A stretch of DNA of 64,000 nucleotides from Lyophyllum atratum (GCA_014905825.1 JACGCN010000060.1:1-64000); one strand, 5' to 3'. Counted from the stretch's first letter, positions 22,719-34,016 are shown. Notes: a model not told the origin generated them from the sequence alone. Program-made: numbers and translations.

Positions 22719-22915
22719 TAGGCTTTCGAAGTCCGGTTGGGTCCGGTTGTCGGCCCATTTTGGCCGCAACCGCAACCGCAACCGGTTGGCAAACTTACAG
22801 AGAACTCCGACCGACGACCGAACCATCTATAACCGGTCGGTATTGGTCGCGTCCACTCGAGAGACCGGTCTGGACCGGTTGCGACTGGACTCACCAGAGA
22901 CTGGCAGTGTGATAT
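22719..22915 (+). mobile_element. Truncated copy of the TAGGCTTTCG hAT-type family (copy A)
   Basis: It starts TAGGCTTTCGAAGTCCGGTT, the terminal motif of the complete copy at 57559-58742. It has the same GCAACCGCAACCG and ACCGGT subterminal repeats. The similarity stops near 22910 at TGTGATATATCA, and no second end is found. Confidence 0.7.
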
Positions 22916-23333
22916 ATCAAATAGCATGATTGTGCATAGTCAAATGATATATGTTTCAGCCCAAGTTTTGGTCGAGGTGATCTATTATCTCTGCACAGTG
23001 TCTCTGTTCCATCAGCCACAGCAGTTTAAACTCAGCCGGCCATCCTCTAGCTATGCCGCTATCCGTCCTCTCTTGTGACGTCGTTATCCCGCCCCATCAC
23101 AGCCCCCTTCCCAAACCATCCACATCTGGTGATGCCATCTGCCCTCCCTTTAGATAGATTTCGTCCCGCCCCATCGCTACCCCGTTCCTAATCGGTACAC
23201 CTCTAATGATGCCATCTCCTCTAAATAGTGATTATCCCGCCCGTCGCTTACAATCTTGATACCAAAGCTGCTCCCTCAAATCAATCTATTGTTACTTATT
23301 GGTCTAGTTTTACTTGTCCTCCTCAAGATCCTT
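22916..23333. other. 3' flank of the KDZ gene
   Basis: No gene. Short degenerate direct repeats of GTTATCCCGCCCCATC-like sequence occur at about 23083, 23165 and 23230. The TGATATATCA palindrome at 22911-22920 recurs beyond the KDZ 5' end (31112) and may belong to the element ends. Confidence 0.4.
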
Positions 23334-25301
23334 TCACCGCTCCAAGAACAAAGGAACATCCACCCAGTCATCCTGGAATCGACGCTCCAGCCCCAACAAC
23401 AGAGCCGCCTGTTGCTGGGAATAAGCCGCCATACCTTCTGTGACCATAGGATCCAGCCCCACCCTTCGACACCGCTGCTCCAGCCACCATCCCGCCTTCC
23501 ATTTGAGAAATGCGGATACACGCCGCATCTCCTCCGTTAAAAGCTCCACCTCTTCAGCCCAGCGCATTGCCCTCACTCTTGTGCAACACCATTCGATACA
23601 TAGAGCTGTATTGACCTGTTAGCACACCCAATCTTGTAATTCGAAGTATGGTTACTCACCATCATTGAGCGCTGGGTCGTCCTCGCCCAAGGTAACCACC
23701 CCCGGGGCGGACCATATCCACGATGTCTTCTTGTTCCCAACAGAGTCGCCAAACAGCCCTTCCGACAACCCACGAATGTCTGAATCCTGTAGAGGGCAGA
23801 GGACAGTCTCCCAAACAGGTGTATGGTGGTTCTTTGACAGCGTAACAAGTGCCTGTCGTGCATTGCGATACTTGGTGGCCGTTTTCTTGATGGACTGATT
23901 CACAGTCTCTATCGCGACATTTGACCGTGTATTCACCTTGACGCCGGGGGAGTATCTGTCCTTGTGAGCATATAGGTGAGCCCGGAGCCGCAGGACCCCT
24001 CGCATGTCTTCTAATGCATCATTGGCTTGCCCTTCCTGTAGCCTCCATTCGTAACCCTGTAGCTCATCACTCACCACAACGCCTTCCTTTTTCAGCTCTG
24101 ATGGTAACCATAGCTTGATCTCTTGCGCTTTGGTGACCGGTAAACCGTTCGGACCCGCCTTTTGTGCTTCTTTGGCCCTCAGCCTCGCCGCATCTGGAAG
24201 GAATAAATTCTGGACGTCGATCCATGCCGCAATCCTTCGTCGCAATTGATTGGAGCGCTCCAGGAGACACGAGAGCTGATAGTCAGATGCAGACCAAGAT
24301 CTGCCATGTCCCATGCTAAATTCTGTCTTAATTTGTACGCATCAGCTCTTGTGATGTACGAAAGGGACACACAACGTACTGATCCTCTCTCAGGGCTAAG
24401 CCATTAGCAATCATCACCGTCGGATGATACTCGGTTTCTCCATTGGTACCTTCCATTTGATCCCTTTCCGCCACCTCCTCCGCGAGCTTCAACCGCACAT
24501 CGCGCTCCGACATGACTAGGATGAGCTTCAGTGATAGGGAAGTGGGGCGAAGGATAGTTAGGAATACCTTTGCTGTTTGACCTGTATGGGTTTGGAGGGG
24601 GGTCCTTCTTCCACGAATCCCGTTCCCATAGTTCAACTGCTGCATGCCATGTTTGTATTACTTGAGACGGCAGGGAGTTCTCGAAATCAGATAACGCCAT
24701 CTGATGCTCAATCCGAGCAGGGGCTGCCTCCTTCAGCTTCTTGAGCAGACGCGGACCTATAACTCAGATGAATAAACCGTGAAATTTCAGAGTAAACACA
24801 CATACCAAATTGAATCGGTTTTTTCCAATTCCAATCGTTGAAATGATTGTCTAGGGTGTCCCGACATGCGCCAGGACCCATCTCCTTTGTACTCTGGGCG
24901 ATAGGGTTAATGTTTGCCCGCCCTCATTCAGGCGCCTCTCTGTCAGTCCTTCCAACCCCCTTGACAAGGTTGAAGGAAAATAGTATGTTGCACTCCTCGA
25001 TGTGGGCGGGGAGATGGAACTTGCAGACCAGAAAAGACATGTATTTCACACCAGTACTTTACACTCCCCCACCTAGTCCGATCGGACTCCTAGGACTCCT
25101 AAGACTCCGATCGGACAGTCCTAGGACTCCTAAGACTCCGATTGGACAAGTCCTAAGACATCCTAGGAGTCTGATTGGACACTGGTTATGTACTTTATAA
25201 AAGATATTAGGTGCAATATCTACAACTTCTTGAGTAGGAATCCGATCGGACTCCAATGAGACTCCGATCAGACTATGAGTTCACTTGCAAGATGATTTAC
25301 A

Positions 25302-27762
25302 CACCTGATAATACCACGTAAGCCCTCTTATTAGAGGTGTATGTACTATGTAGTACACCTTCTTGTTAGAGGGCTTTTAAGCAATTAGGGCCTGCTCCGT
25401 CATACTTTGAATACCTCTGGGGACTTGTGAATACTACTTCTTATTATCACGGGGACATACCGTACCCGTCGCGTGTGGCAACCAACATCATCAAGAGCGG
25501 CGACATCATTCCGTACATCACCGGATGCCATCCCACATCATTTACATCACCTCCCGCTCAAGTACCGGTACATGACGGGACGACGCCAGGGGACTGGGTG
25601 GCGGTGCCGGCGGGCGCGCTACTTGGCGACAATGCACAGGACGTTATATGCGAGCTCAGCAAGCTTCGCATATTCGTCATCTCCGTCCTCGTCCTCAGCC
25701 GCTTCCTACCCCCCAGCACACCTCCCACCTGCCTCCCACTACCGTCATCGGCCCTGCCAACACCGCTGGCATGGTGTGGGGTGGTTAGCACTTGGGGCTG
25801 AGCTTGGGAGTCGTCGTTGGCAGTGGAGAGCGTAGGCGGTGGTCTTCGTCATGCGGCATGCCAGCAGGCTTGGGCTGTGGAGGGAGGTAGACGGTGTTGT
25901 GGTGGTAGAAGATGACAAGGACGATGTTGAACCATCACGGGAATGCGTCTTGGTCGGTCCCGAACCAATCACGTGATTTGGCACGTCCAAATTTGGCACA
26001 CGCGACTTGAAGACGACTCCCATGTAGAGGGCCAAGCACCCTCGATAGGTGTAAAGTAAGATGGTAGAAAGATGTTGAATGTACACGATACTATTGTTTT
26101 GGATGATATATAAGCTCATCTGCCCTGATGAGCTCACAATCAATGACCGTGCATTGATACAACTTGTACAGCCTACTGCATGGGTTCCATTGGGCCAAAT
26201 TCAGCAAGAATAGGACGCCTGTAATCAATGCAGTGAGTAGAGTCGAAATCTGGATGAATATTGGGCAGTCACAAATTTGACTATTCCACCTCCTGGAAGA
26301 CCAGGACTTTCCAAATATATATTCTGGGCCCTGGAAGCTACCCTCAGACCTTGCCCCCACCCCCTGGTACCATTAGTTTTGGTTACAATCAAATGTGGAA
26401 AGAACTATGCTTGAAATAGGTGAAATACGGCTGGTTTGCAGTATTGGAACCACATTACATCGTGTCTTAAGGTGTCAAGGTATGCTCCAGAATACCCTGT
26501 CCCAGAAACCCCTCAAAGTTTTTCTAATTCCTCCTCTGGTACACTCCCTTTATCTACAGCCAGTATCCGATTGCCAAAATCTGCTTTAGATCTCTCTCAG
26601 TTTGCGGAATACATGGGCAGGAGTACAATTTCTACCAGACATACAACACTTTTGTCAATAACTTCATGATCCTCCGGTAATTAAAATCAATTTTACCACT
26701 AGGAGGTCGGATACATGCCTCTAAACATATTCCGATGCTTATTTTCTCGTCGGACAGCGTCAACGGAGCAAGATGTGCCTCCGTAGTCATCGTTTCGGAC
26801 GTTCAGGAAGCGTGGGAGCTGCCCTCGGGAACACCCGAGGTGCAATGTTCGAGTTCAACATTACCATTCCTCCTCATTGTGGCCACCATCGTGCGTCGCT
26901 AGCACGCCATCTACCTGCCCAAAGTGTTCTAGGTGAGTGTCCTTGATGTTCTTTTCATGTCTTGAGTCTCTTAGGTACTGATCGGGCTTATTACTAGTTC
27001 ACAGGACCGTTCTTTGGCTCCAACCCCCCCCCATCAATACCACGGCACCCTCCTCCCCTCCCTGAGGGATGTGAGATGGCAAACAATGTCTGGAACGAAT
27101 TCCCGTCATGGCCCGTGACGCGGAGGAGGCTCAGATGTGCGTCCACAGCGAGGGCTACGACCATGCCAGCGGTGTTGACAGGGCGCATGATGGCGGCGAG
27201 GGTAGTGGGAGGGCCACCGTTCAGAAGCGGCTGAGGACGAGGACGAGGAGACGAGTATGCGCAGCGTGCTGAGCTCGCATACAACATCTTATGTATTGTC
27301 TCCCAGTAGCGCGCCCGCTGGCGCCGCCGCTCAGCCCCCTGATTCATCCCGTGGGCCGTCATGTATGGGGACCTTATTACATAGCTAGTATTATAAAGAC
27401 AGTTGTCTTTATTCTAATGGTATTTATTACACGAATTTTGACTCATAAGTGAGCTATCTATGACATGGGGGCGGGATGCCGATGAATGTCGAGCGGGACC
27501 CGACGTTTGATGAGCGGGAGGCGATGTAAATGATGTGGGATGGCGTCCGGTGATGTACGGAATGATGTCGCCGCTCTTGATGATGCCACACGCGACGGGT
27601 ACGGTATGTCCCGGTGATAATAAGAAGTAGTATTCACAAGTCCCCAGAGGTATTCAAAGTATGATGGAGCAGGCCCTAATTGCTTGAAAGCCCTCTAACA
27701 AGAAGGTGCACTACATAGTACATACACCTCTAATAAGAGGGCTTACGTGGTATTATCAGGTG
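25302..27762. mobile_element. Foldback element with about 255-bp inverted ends and 8-bp TSD (2,461 bp)
   Basis: The TSD is GATTTACA (25294-25301 and 27763-27770). The ends start CACCTGATAATACCACGTAA, and the arms match for about 255 bp with few changes. Weaker inverted similarity continues inward to about 25800 and 27130. Those inner stretches translate to related peptides read away from each end (RARYLATMHRTLYASSA on the left plus strand, RARYWETIHKMLYASSA on the right minus strand). The middle (25850-27000) shows no gene. The TSD length fits hAT or MULE, and the long arms favour a foldback/MULE type. Confidence 0.82.
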
Positions 27763-28384
27763 GATTTACAAAGGGAAATATATTGTTTGAACCTATCTAA
27801 TACATGGATATTGACTACTTAAAAAAGAAGACAAAAGGCCGCGCATGAATGCGCGGCTTTGGGGATGCGTGTCGGCGCGTCGCGAGTGAGTGGGTGACCC
27901 GGCCGTGGTCGATGCGGCGGACGTGCGTGGGGGGTGCGGTCCGGTGTCGTGTCGTGTCGCGTCGCGCTGCATGACATGGTGGTTGGGCGCGTGTGGTGGC
28001 CGGGTTGCGCCGGTGCCGTGGTGGTGTGGTTGGGCGTGTGGGATGGCACTGCGGCCGTGCAGTGTCGTGCCGTTGTGCGTGATGTGGTGGGGGGGCTCCT
28101 CGGGTGGCTGTGGCTATTGGCCGTTACAGTCGTCGGCGGTGTTGTTTTGGCGACGTGGGGGTGGGCGTCGGTGGTCCTGGGCGTTCGGGCGTGTCCTCAT
28201 TTCGGTCGGGCGCGGGTGACGTGGCGGTGTTGGTGGTGCGGCGGTGCGGCGGTGCGTGACGTGGCAGCTGGGTGGGCAGCGGGTTGGACCGGGGGCGCTC
28301 TCAGGAGTGGGATGGGGGAGGGGGGGGGTCGTGTCTGTTGCCTTTGGGAGTCGTGCTGGGGGCCGGGGGGTTAGTGGTGGACCG

Positions 28385-28650
28385 GAGGGGGGTGCGACGG
28401 CGCACCTGGCGGCTCTCCCCCTGCTGGGGTCTGCCCTAATCATCTCCCCCCCTTTTCCTTCGCTTCTCCTCGTGTTCAGCGGTCACAGAGGACTTGAGGG
28501 GTGTCCTGGGCGTTGTAGGCCGTGTGCTGGCAGTCGGTGCCGAGGGGACGCAGTGGGGTGGGGGCGGCGACGGTGGTGGCGGTGGTCGAGGAGCAAACAA
28601 CAACGAACATGATGTTGATGTTTCAACCATCATGTGACCTAGCGCACGGG
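28385..28650 (+). repeat. Shared module with CTCCCCCWGCTGGGG core
   Basis: It runs from GGTGCGACGGCGCACCT through the near-palindrome CTCCCCCTGCTGGGG and a TGCCGAGGGGACGCAG segment to CAAACAACAACG. The same ordered blocks are at 44245-44500 (plus) and 57756-58020 (minus), where they lie inside members of the TAGGCTTTCG hAT-type family. This is probably a fragment of such an element. Confidence 0.65.
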
Positions 28651-28694
28651 CCCGTTGTCGAACATAATGAGTAGCCTTTGGTAGGACCACCTTG

Positions 28695-28790
28695 TAACGG
28701 CCCTATGGACTAGCGGTTTGAGCTGCTAACATAACGTTGATTAGTCAGCACTTGCCCAAGGTCGAGTGTTCGACTCTGGATATTGCTATT
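28695..28790 (+). other. Possible tRNA-like Pol III promoter remnant (SINE-like)
   Basis: A box B-like GTTCGACTC (28769-28777) lies about 55 bp after a box A-like ACTAGCGGTTTGAG. No cloverleaf with matching acceptor stem can be drawn, so this is not a functional tRNA gene. It could equally be chance. Confidence 0.25.
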
Positions 28791-31150
28791 ATTTTGTTAC
28801 TGCCACTACTACAGTAATAATAATACTAGTAATCACTTCGGCTGTCATACTATTACCTGGTTGTCCTAGGAGTCTGATCGGAGTCTGATAGGACAAAATC
28901 CCCGATGTCCAATCGGACTCCGATAGGATTTTCTCGGACTCGGACTGTCCAAAGTCTATCATTTATTGATGATTTGTAGTACCAACTAGTCCGATCGGAG
29001 TCCTAGGATGTCCTAGGAGTCTGATCGGATCCGATAGGATTAGGTGGGGGAGTGTAAAGACCTCATTTCACACTACCGGATATGTGGAGCTCGTGGGGAT
29101 AGGTGAGCATTCGCCCTCGCAGGTTCTTGTGCCATTGACATACGATGTCATAGGAAACTACGATCATCTGAATGCTAGTGTCTCGCAGACTACCAAAAAA
29201 CAGGTAATCCATGTTTAGATACCTAAAGCGGTATTAGCTGAGTAGCAGGAAAAAGACGTAAGTGGAATCGACTTACCTCTCGCCCTTCTGTAGATCACCA
29301 ACCCCAAATGGGCGCTTGAAGTCATGACGCGAGCAATCGATAGTTCCTGCACCGGAAGCAGCTAAGCCTCGGGCCTCTCTATCTGGCTTGTTCACCGCGT
29401 CATGAGTGACACAATCACTTTTCTGGCAGTGGCTTGTGATCAGTTCAAGGCAATTTATGACGGATGACATACATCTTGCTTCTGGTCCCACCGCGCTTCC
29501 AGGTATTCCTTATACCCACTTTCCTCTACAAAAAATGCCCAACCGCTGCCTAGACTAGGGTCACGCTCTTCCGAGGATACGACCTTCCGTTTAAGACGGA
29601 AGTTGGCATCGATACCAATAAAGAGAGCATAGAGGAACCTAAGGATGAAGAAATGAGCCGTGTCCCAGGTGAATACAGATAAACTTACTTCTTATCCTCC
29701 GGGGCCATCTCCCAGTTAGCCGGGAGATTGATACCTGGCTGTGGGCATGCAGGGCACATGACGGCGCATTGCCCAGGTTTAGTCGCGATGATCCCCTCTC
29801 GTTCCCAATAGCTGCCCGCTTCAGCATCTTAAGGTTGCGCCATTGACGGACCATGCGCAAGAATTCGTCGTGGCGATCCTAAGAATCAGTGAGTAAAGGC
29901 TTATTAACGGATACAGGTAACATACCCTACGTGCTTGTAGGCCCGTGTTGTTAGTCTCCCGGGCTACTGCGTTGAAGAACTCGTACCCAGAGCACTTGGA
30001 TTCGAAAGATAGCAGCTGGAAGTGTTTAAGGCAGCTGAATGAGGCAGCTGTTCTCGGATGTGTTCCGGTTGCTGGATAAAGGCGTGCCCTGAGAAGCTAG
30101 AGGGGATCGTCTATCGCACCCTTGCATTTGCAAAAATCTAGTCCAACTTCATGAACACCGTGAGTGTCTAGTATGATGAAGTCGTCGCCGATTGCAGGCT
30201 TCGGATTGACGCAAGATTGACCAGGTCGGTGATTGAGCTGTATGCGAAGCCCAAGCTTCTTAAGAGTCGTATTTTGGAAAAAAAAACCCCGTTCCATTGC
30301 TGAGATGGCTGCGTTAGCATTGAATTGTGAATGCAGAACAAATACCTCAATACGGTGCAATGGATTGCACGTGTGCCAGGCTAGCATGCATTGGGTACAT
30401 ACAAGCGGTCCAAACATACAGTCGCTACACCTGTACTCAGCAGTAGATCGACCGCAGGAACAAGTGGTAGTGTCTATATATTCCCCCCGTCCATCGAGGT
30501 GAAGAAGCTCCTCCAGAAAGGTCTGGCGATACACATCCACCCAAAGCTTCATCGGATTGTCCTGTGAAAATATGTAAGCTCGTGATGTTGAAGGTAGAAA
30601 TGGACTCGTACCGACGCCGGGCGTGCCCTGGGTTTACTCTGGACCCCGTGTTCTTCATCCCAGCCATCCCAATACCCATTGTCCATGGATTCTAGTCCCT
30701 CCAGATCCCCCAACCTGTCTCCTATTGGTATAACTTGTGTTTTACGTGTGGCATCGTTGCTCGAGTTTGTAGAACTAGTCGTGGGCGTTTTCGGAGACGC
30801 TGGTCCAGTAATCACGGAATTCGTGGTCTTCGTCCCGGCATTAGAAACGACGAAGGTGAGATGACTATAAAACGCCTTCCGAGTTTTCGTTGGGAGTTCG
30901 CCTTCGTCGCTGCTATCCGAGTAGCAGACTGACCGGACCTTAGGGCGCTTCATGAATGGGTGCAATCGGGAGGCTATGTGCAGAGGGACTTACAATACAG
31001 CCGCAGTTGGATAGCAGGCGCGTACGCATCTTGGATCGGGATCAAATTACGGATTGGATATTGTCCAGTTAGCCGAATGAAACACTATATGAAGGCACTA
31101 ACACAAGGTCAGTGATATATCACCACCCCCCGCAGATACAACGTACCACC

Positions 31151-31632
31151 ATGGACCCTAAAGAGACTGAGGAGGCGAGACCCGCCATAGATGGTGAGCA
31201 AAGGAGCACTTGCGTCATCCTACTTTGCACTGATCGTGACATTTGTGCCCAGTTGTCCAGCAGACGGCAGAGGCAGTAGACGCAGCATCGAAAAGGACCA
31301 ACACGGGTGATGTGGTGGATCTGGTGGATCAGATGGATCGGCTGAATGTCCAGCCGAATTGCGAATTCTGCGCAAAGCCGAAGTCCGGGAACGGCTGGGC
31401 GTTGTTCCCAGCAAGGAAGTTGTCAGCGGGCTTGAAAGAGGGAGAAACCTCTGTGGAATAGGTGCAGCGGAAATCTGGAGCACGACGCATCGTTTGTAGA
31501 GCGTGCATCACGGCCGCAATTGAGGAGCGGGATGCTAGGTCACCGTGGGGTGATACATGGATGGACAAGTGGAAGGACAACAATGTCGACGACGGTCTGA
31601 GGTCCGACAGGGGGAAAGGGCTGGGAGATTGA
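31151..31632 (+). pseudogene. Small CxxC..CxxC protein 1, between KDZ and TET/JBP genes
   Basis: Exon 1 is 31151-31193 (MDPKETEEARPAID), an intron of 59 nt follows (GTGAGC..CCCAG, 31194-31252), and exon 2 runs on to 31632. The exon 2 frame has VDLVDQMDRLNVQPNCEFCAK, here noted as the pair CEFC, then TAG at 31459-31461. It continues in the same frame to a second pair in RRIVCRACITAAIEERDAR and ends GLGD. With the TAG read as a mutated codon (CAG would do), the protein would be about 140 aa with two CxxC pairs, i.e. a probable zinc-binding module. It resembles the next gene in layout (CxFC, about 50-60 residues, VCxxC/ICxxC, then an acidic helix). I do not know the family. It is divergently arranged to the KDZ gene. 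Confidence 0.55.
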
Positions 31633-31752
31633 GAGGCCCGCGTGGATGGATGACGATCCGAGTCCGATGGGGTCCTGCTGGGATGTCTAGAAGCCTGATG
31701 CCTAATATAAAGTGATGCTACAGGTTCCCAGTCAGTCCATACGCCCGTGAGC

Positions 31753-32167
31753 ATGTCCTCAGAAACTGTGTGCGAGGTTACGCCGCCTACATCAAAGGCG
31801 CATCAAGGTAACTTCATATTTCCTAGAGCCATAGACATACCTGACGAGTGTGCTAGTACGCATAGTACCCACGAATCCCTGTCGCTTTTGTTCTGTTACA
31901 CATGGACGAAATCGCCACGCCCAATCACGCCATATCTGGAAAGATGTAGATGTCAATGAGTTATGTTGGCAAGGCCCCCCGGCGTACCTTAATCGTTTCA
32001 TTGATGAGTACGGAATGGAGGGGCTAATTTGTTATCAGTGTTTGATGCTGGCATGGGAAGACCACATGGACTTTACCGTTGGACAAACTGGCATGATGTA
32101 TACCGTGGATTGGAGAAAGGAGATATTAGCTGATGGCTGGGGACAAGGGGGCAAATCAGTAGATTAG
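31753..32167 (+). CDS. Small CxxC..CxxC protein 2 (about 121 aa), unknown
   Basis: Exon 1 is 31753-31807 (MSSETVCEVTPPTSKAHQ), the intron is 31808-31856 (49 nt, GTAACT..GCTAG), and exon 2 is 31857-32167, with phase preserved across the splice. Exon 2 reads NPCRFCSVTHGRNRHAQ, then ELCWQGPPAYLNRFIDEYG, then LICYQCLMLAWEDHMDF and ends GGKSVD. Two CxxC pairs about 56 residues apart suggest one zinc site. The same general layout as the preceding gene suggests they are old duplicates. This frame is intact. Its 3' end faces the 3' end of the TET/JBP gene 115 bp away. Confidence 0.6.
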
Positions 32168-32282
32168 CGGGTAGTTAGTTCACGCACCGCATGATGTACT
32201 TGGCTCTTTCGTACTCGCATGATCGTTATAGCCTCTTATGAAATGACCTTGAGAAATGGTTAAAAAATTGATAACAGATATA

Positions 32283-34016
32283 CTAAACATCGCGACGGAT
32301 TATAGTACGACGGGGTCCAACCTTTCCAACCTTTGTGAACATGTCCAGGTTCTTCTCCCATCGGCCAGTGTCGATTTTGATCTTCTTGGCAGCACCAGCG
32401 GGTGTAGAAATGAATGACGCAACGGTCTGGAAGTGATAGGCGACCCAACGGAACAGCCCGCCCGCTGCATATTGTGTAAATGATAAACATGTTTTGTTGG
32501 GTCCGACTGGGGTGTTGCCGTGTTCAACCGCACCGGAAGGGATGAGTGCCATGGAGCCGGGGGGGAATTCTATAATGAGCTTCAGTGAGTAAAGGATAAG
32601 GTGTCCACCGCGTGTGGGATCATAGTCGCCAAGAGCCGTGACGGCGCATAGACCGGAGCAAAGATTACCGGAGTCGACGTGACGACAGGTGCTGGTGCGG
32701 GGGCCGCAGTTGAATGTACAAGCTGGAAACACTGAGTTGTTGAAGTTGTGTTCGAGGTTGGGGTGGTGGTTGAAAAGCGCCTCCAGGGTTGTCGTGTAGT
32801 ATTGGTAAAGCTTGGGGGCGAAGGATGCAAAGGTGCCTGAATGGTTGGGCTCAACATGCATAGAGAGCTGTTGAAAGAGGGTGGGGGAGAAGAACCACAC
32901 ATACTGTTTTGAAAGCCGGCTATACGGCGGATGTTCCGATCCGAAAGTAGACGCCTCACGAAGCGCCCACATGCGCCAATATGGTGAAGGTTGCCGGGTT
33001 CCTAATGGTTAGGGGGTATGGATTAGTACCAAAGATGTTGAGTAGCAATGATAACGCACCGGCTGTCCTCCACCGTAAGAAACACCTGTCGCAAAGGCAG
33101 TGAAGTCTCCACGACGGCTGACTTCGTCCGAATCAACAGCACCAGTGCTGATAGCCTGCTCCCGCACCTCCTGCATGACGGACGTGGCTCCAGCAATAAC
33201 TTTGTCCCAATGGGGATCAAAGGGACGTCCCGGAAAGGCTATGAATGCATGACATTCGTTGTCAAAAAAGGGAAAACGGTGTCCTACGTGTACATTGAGT
33301 GAGAATAAAGTAAGACAGGTAAAAGATGTACCGCCCCTTCCAACCGATGTACCTGAAGTTCTGCCGGAGGAGATCCTCGACCTCGTCTGGCTTCTTCGGC
33401 GGCATCTTCTCCTTTTTCTTTGCTTTCCCTTTCGCCTTTGCCTTCCTTCCTTTCCTCGACTTCTTCTCTAAGATAAGCCGCTTGCCCGTCCACGTACCGC
33501 CTTTCGTGTTTGGGAGCATCGCAGCGTCGATACCTGCAGAGATAGGTGATGCAAGCATCTGTGCTTTGGCGGAAGGGTCGGAGTGGACTTTGCGTGTATA
33601 AGGGGTGGCGACTTTGGCGGCATCAACTCGCTTCCTGGTCCGCTGGATCTTCTTGTAATCTGCATGGCGCCAAGCTTCGACGGTGCGGGAGCGTAAGTTA
33701 GGATGTAGAGGAGGAAGGTGGAGAGGAGGCAGGTGTGTGTCGAGGTTTCGATGGAATGAGGTGGGCCCGTCGGTCATGGGTGCGCCTTCGGCATCGTCGC
33801 CATTGACAGGCTCCCGTTGCATCGCGCCATGCATCAAAGCGTCGAAGTTGTCGTTGACGGCGACGGCGAGACCTTGGTAAAGAATGGGCCTAGCAACGGT
33901 GTTGAGCTGGTACGGAGCAAAGGAGTAAGGGGAGTAGGATGACCCCGAGCGAGTCTAAACCGTATGAGTTAAGTATATAGGGGGGTCAATGGAAGTCTTA
34001 CCTGGCCTCGATGCAT
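32283..34016 (-). CDS. TET/JBP-type 2-oxoglutarate/Fe(II) dioxygenase (about 500 aa, one apparent frameshift)
   Basis: This should be a nucleus-acting oxygenase of the fungal TET/JBP group, which oxidises 5-methylcytosine-type bases. Exons: 34016-34002 (MHRGQ), 33954-33332, 33283-33060, 33001-32905 and 32836-32283. All four introns are 47-68 nt and GT-AG. The N-terminal exon gives RSGSSYSPYSFAPYQLN and a lysine-rich stretch near 33440. The next gives AFPGRPFDPHWD and GVSYGGGQPEPGNLHHIG. The catalytic core is in the last exon: FPACTFNCGPRT, the iron-binding HxD in CRHVDSGN, DPTRGGHLILYSLKLIIEFP, the distal His in PSGAVEHGNTPV, then SFTQYAAGGLFRW. All three metal ligands are present. The start of exon 3 only reads in frame if one A is dropped from the six-A run at 33264-33269, so a one-base insertion is likely. 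The extreme 5' exon is an inference from splicing. Confidence 0.85.

Larger units (their letters stand above)
25052..29064. mobile_element. 4-kb element with 9-bp TSD inserted in the KDZ gene (MULE-like by TSD)
   Basis: It is flanked by ATTTCACAC (25043-25051 and 29065-29073); collapsing that repeat restores KDZ coding phase, which proves the boundaries. The ends are [C/G]AGNNCTTTACACTCCCCC in inverted orientation, followed by CACCTARTC and many copies of CCTAGGACTCC and TCCGATCGGACT. No transposase is seen. The interior consists of a nested foldback element and a G-rich segment (27880-28380) plus a module shared with other repeats in this window (28385-28650). Confidence 0.82.
23334..30965 (-). 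pseudogene. KDZ (Kyakuja-Dileera-Zisupton) family transposase, interrupted by a 4-kb insertion
   Basis: The start is MHPFMKRPKV at 30965; the stop follows PLFLER at 23334-23336. Exons on both sides of the insertion give the usual KDZ order. First come a CxC2-like cysteine cluster (CSCGRSTAEYRCSDCMFGPL, VCTQCMLAWH), FILDTHGVHEVGLDFCKC and RTAASFSCLKHFQLLSFESK. Then follow MCPACPQPGINLPANWEMAP, NFRLKRKVVSSEERDP, PDREARGLAASGAGTIDCSR, YDIVCQWHKNLRGRM, KFHLPAHIEECN, TLDNHFNDWNWKK, LSCLLERSNQLRRRIAAW, EWRLQEGQANDALEDMR and a C-terminal WAEEVELLTEEMRR. Introns are short GT-AG. Breaks are the insertion 25052-29064, TAG at 30097-30099, TGA at 24924-24926 and a one-base shift in a G run near 29793. 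Across the insertion the frame joins exactly (..HISGSVK / YMSFLVCKF..). Confidence 0.92.

Noticed and set aside
28695..28790. Functional tRNA gene
   Set aside because: Box B-like sequence exists but no acceptor stem or cloverleaf can be drawn.
25062..29054. CACTA-type reading of the 4-kb element (CACTCC ends with TA flanks)
   Set aside because: The 9-bp repeat ATTTCACAC six bases outside these ends restores the KDZ reading frame exactly, so the true ends are 25052 and 29064.
32837..32904. Apparent frameshift between RRIAGFQN and the catalytic core of the TET/JBP gene
   Set aside because: A GTATGT..TTCAG intron of 68 nt joins the two frames in phase, so no mutation is needed there.
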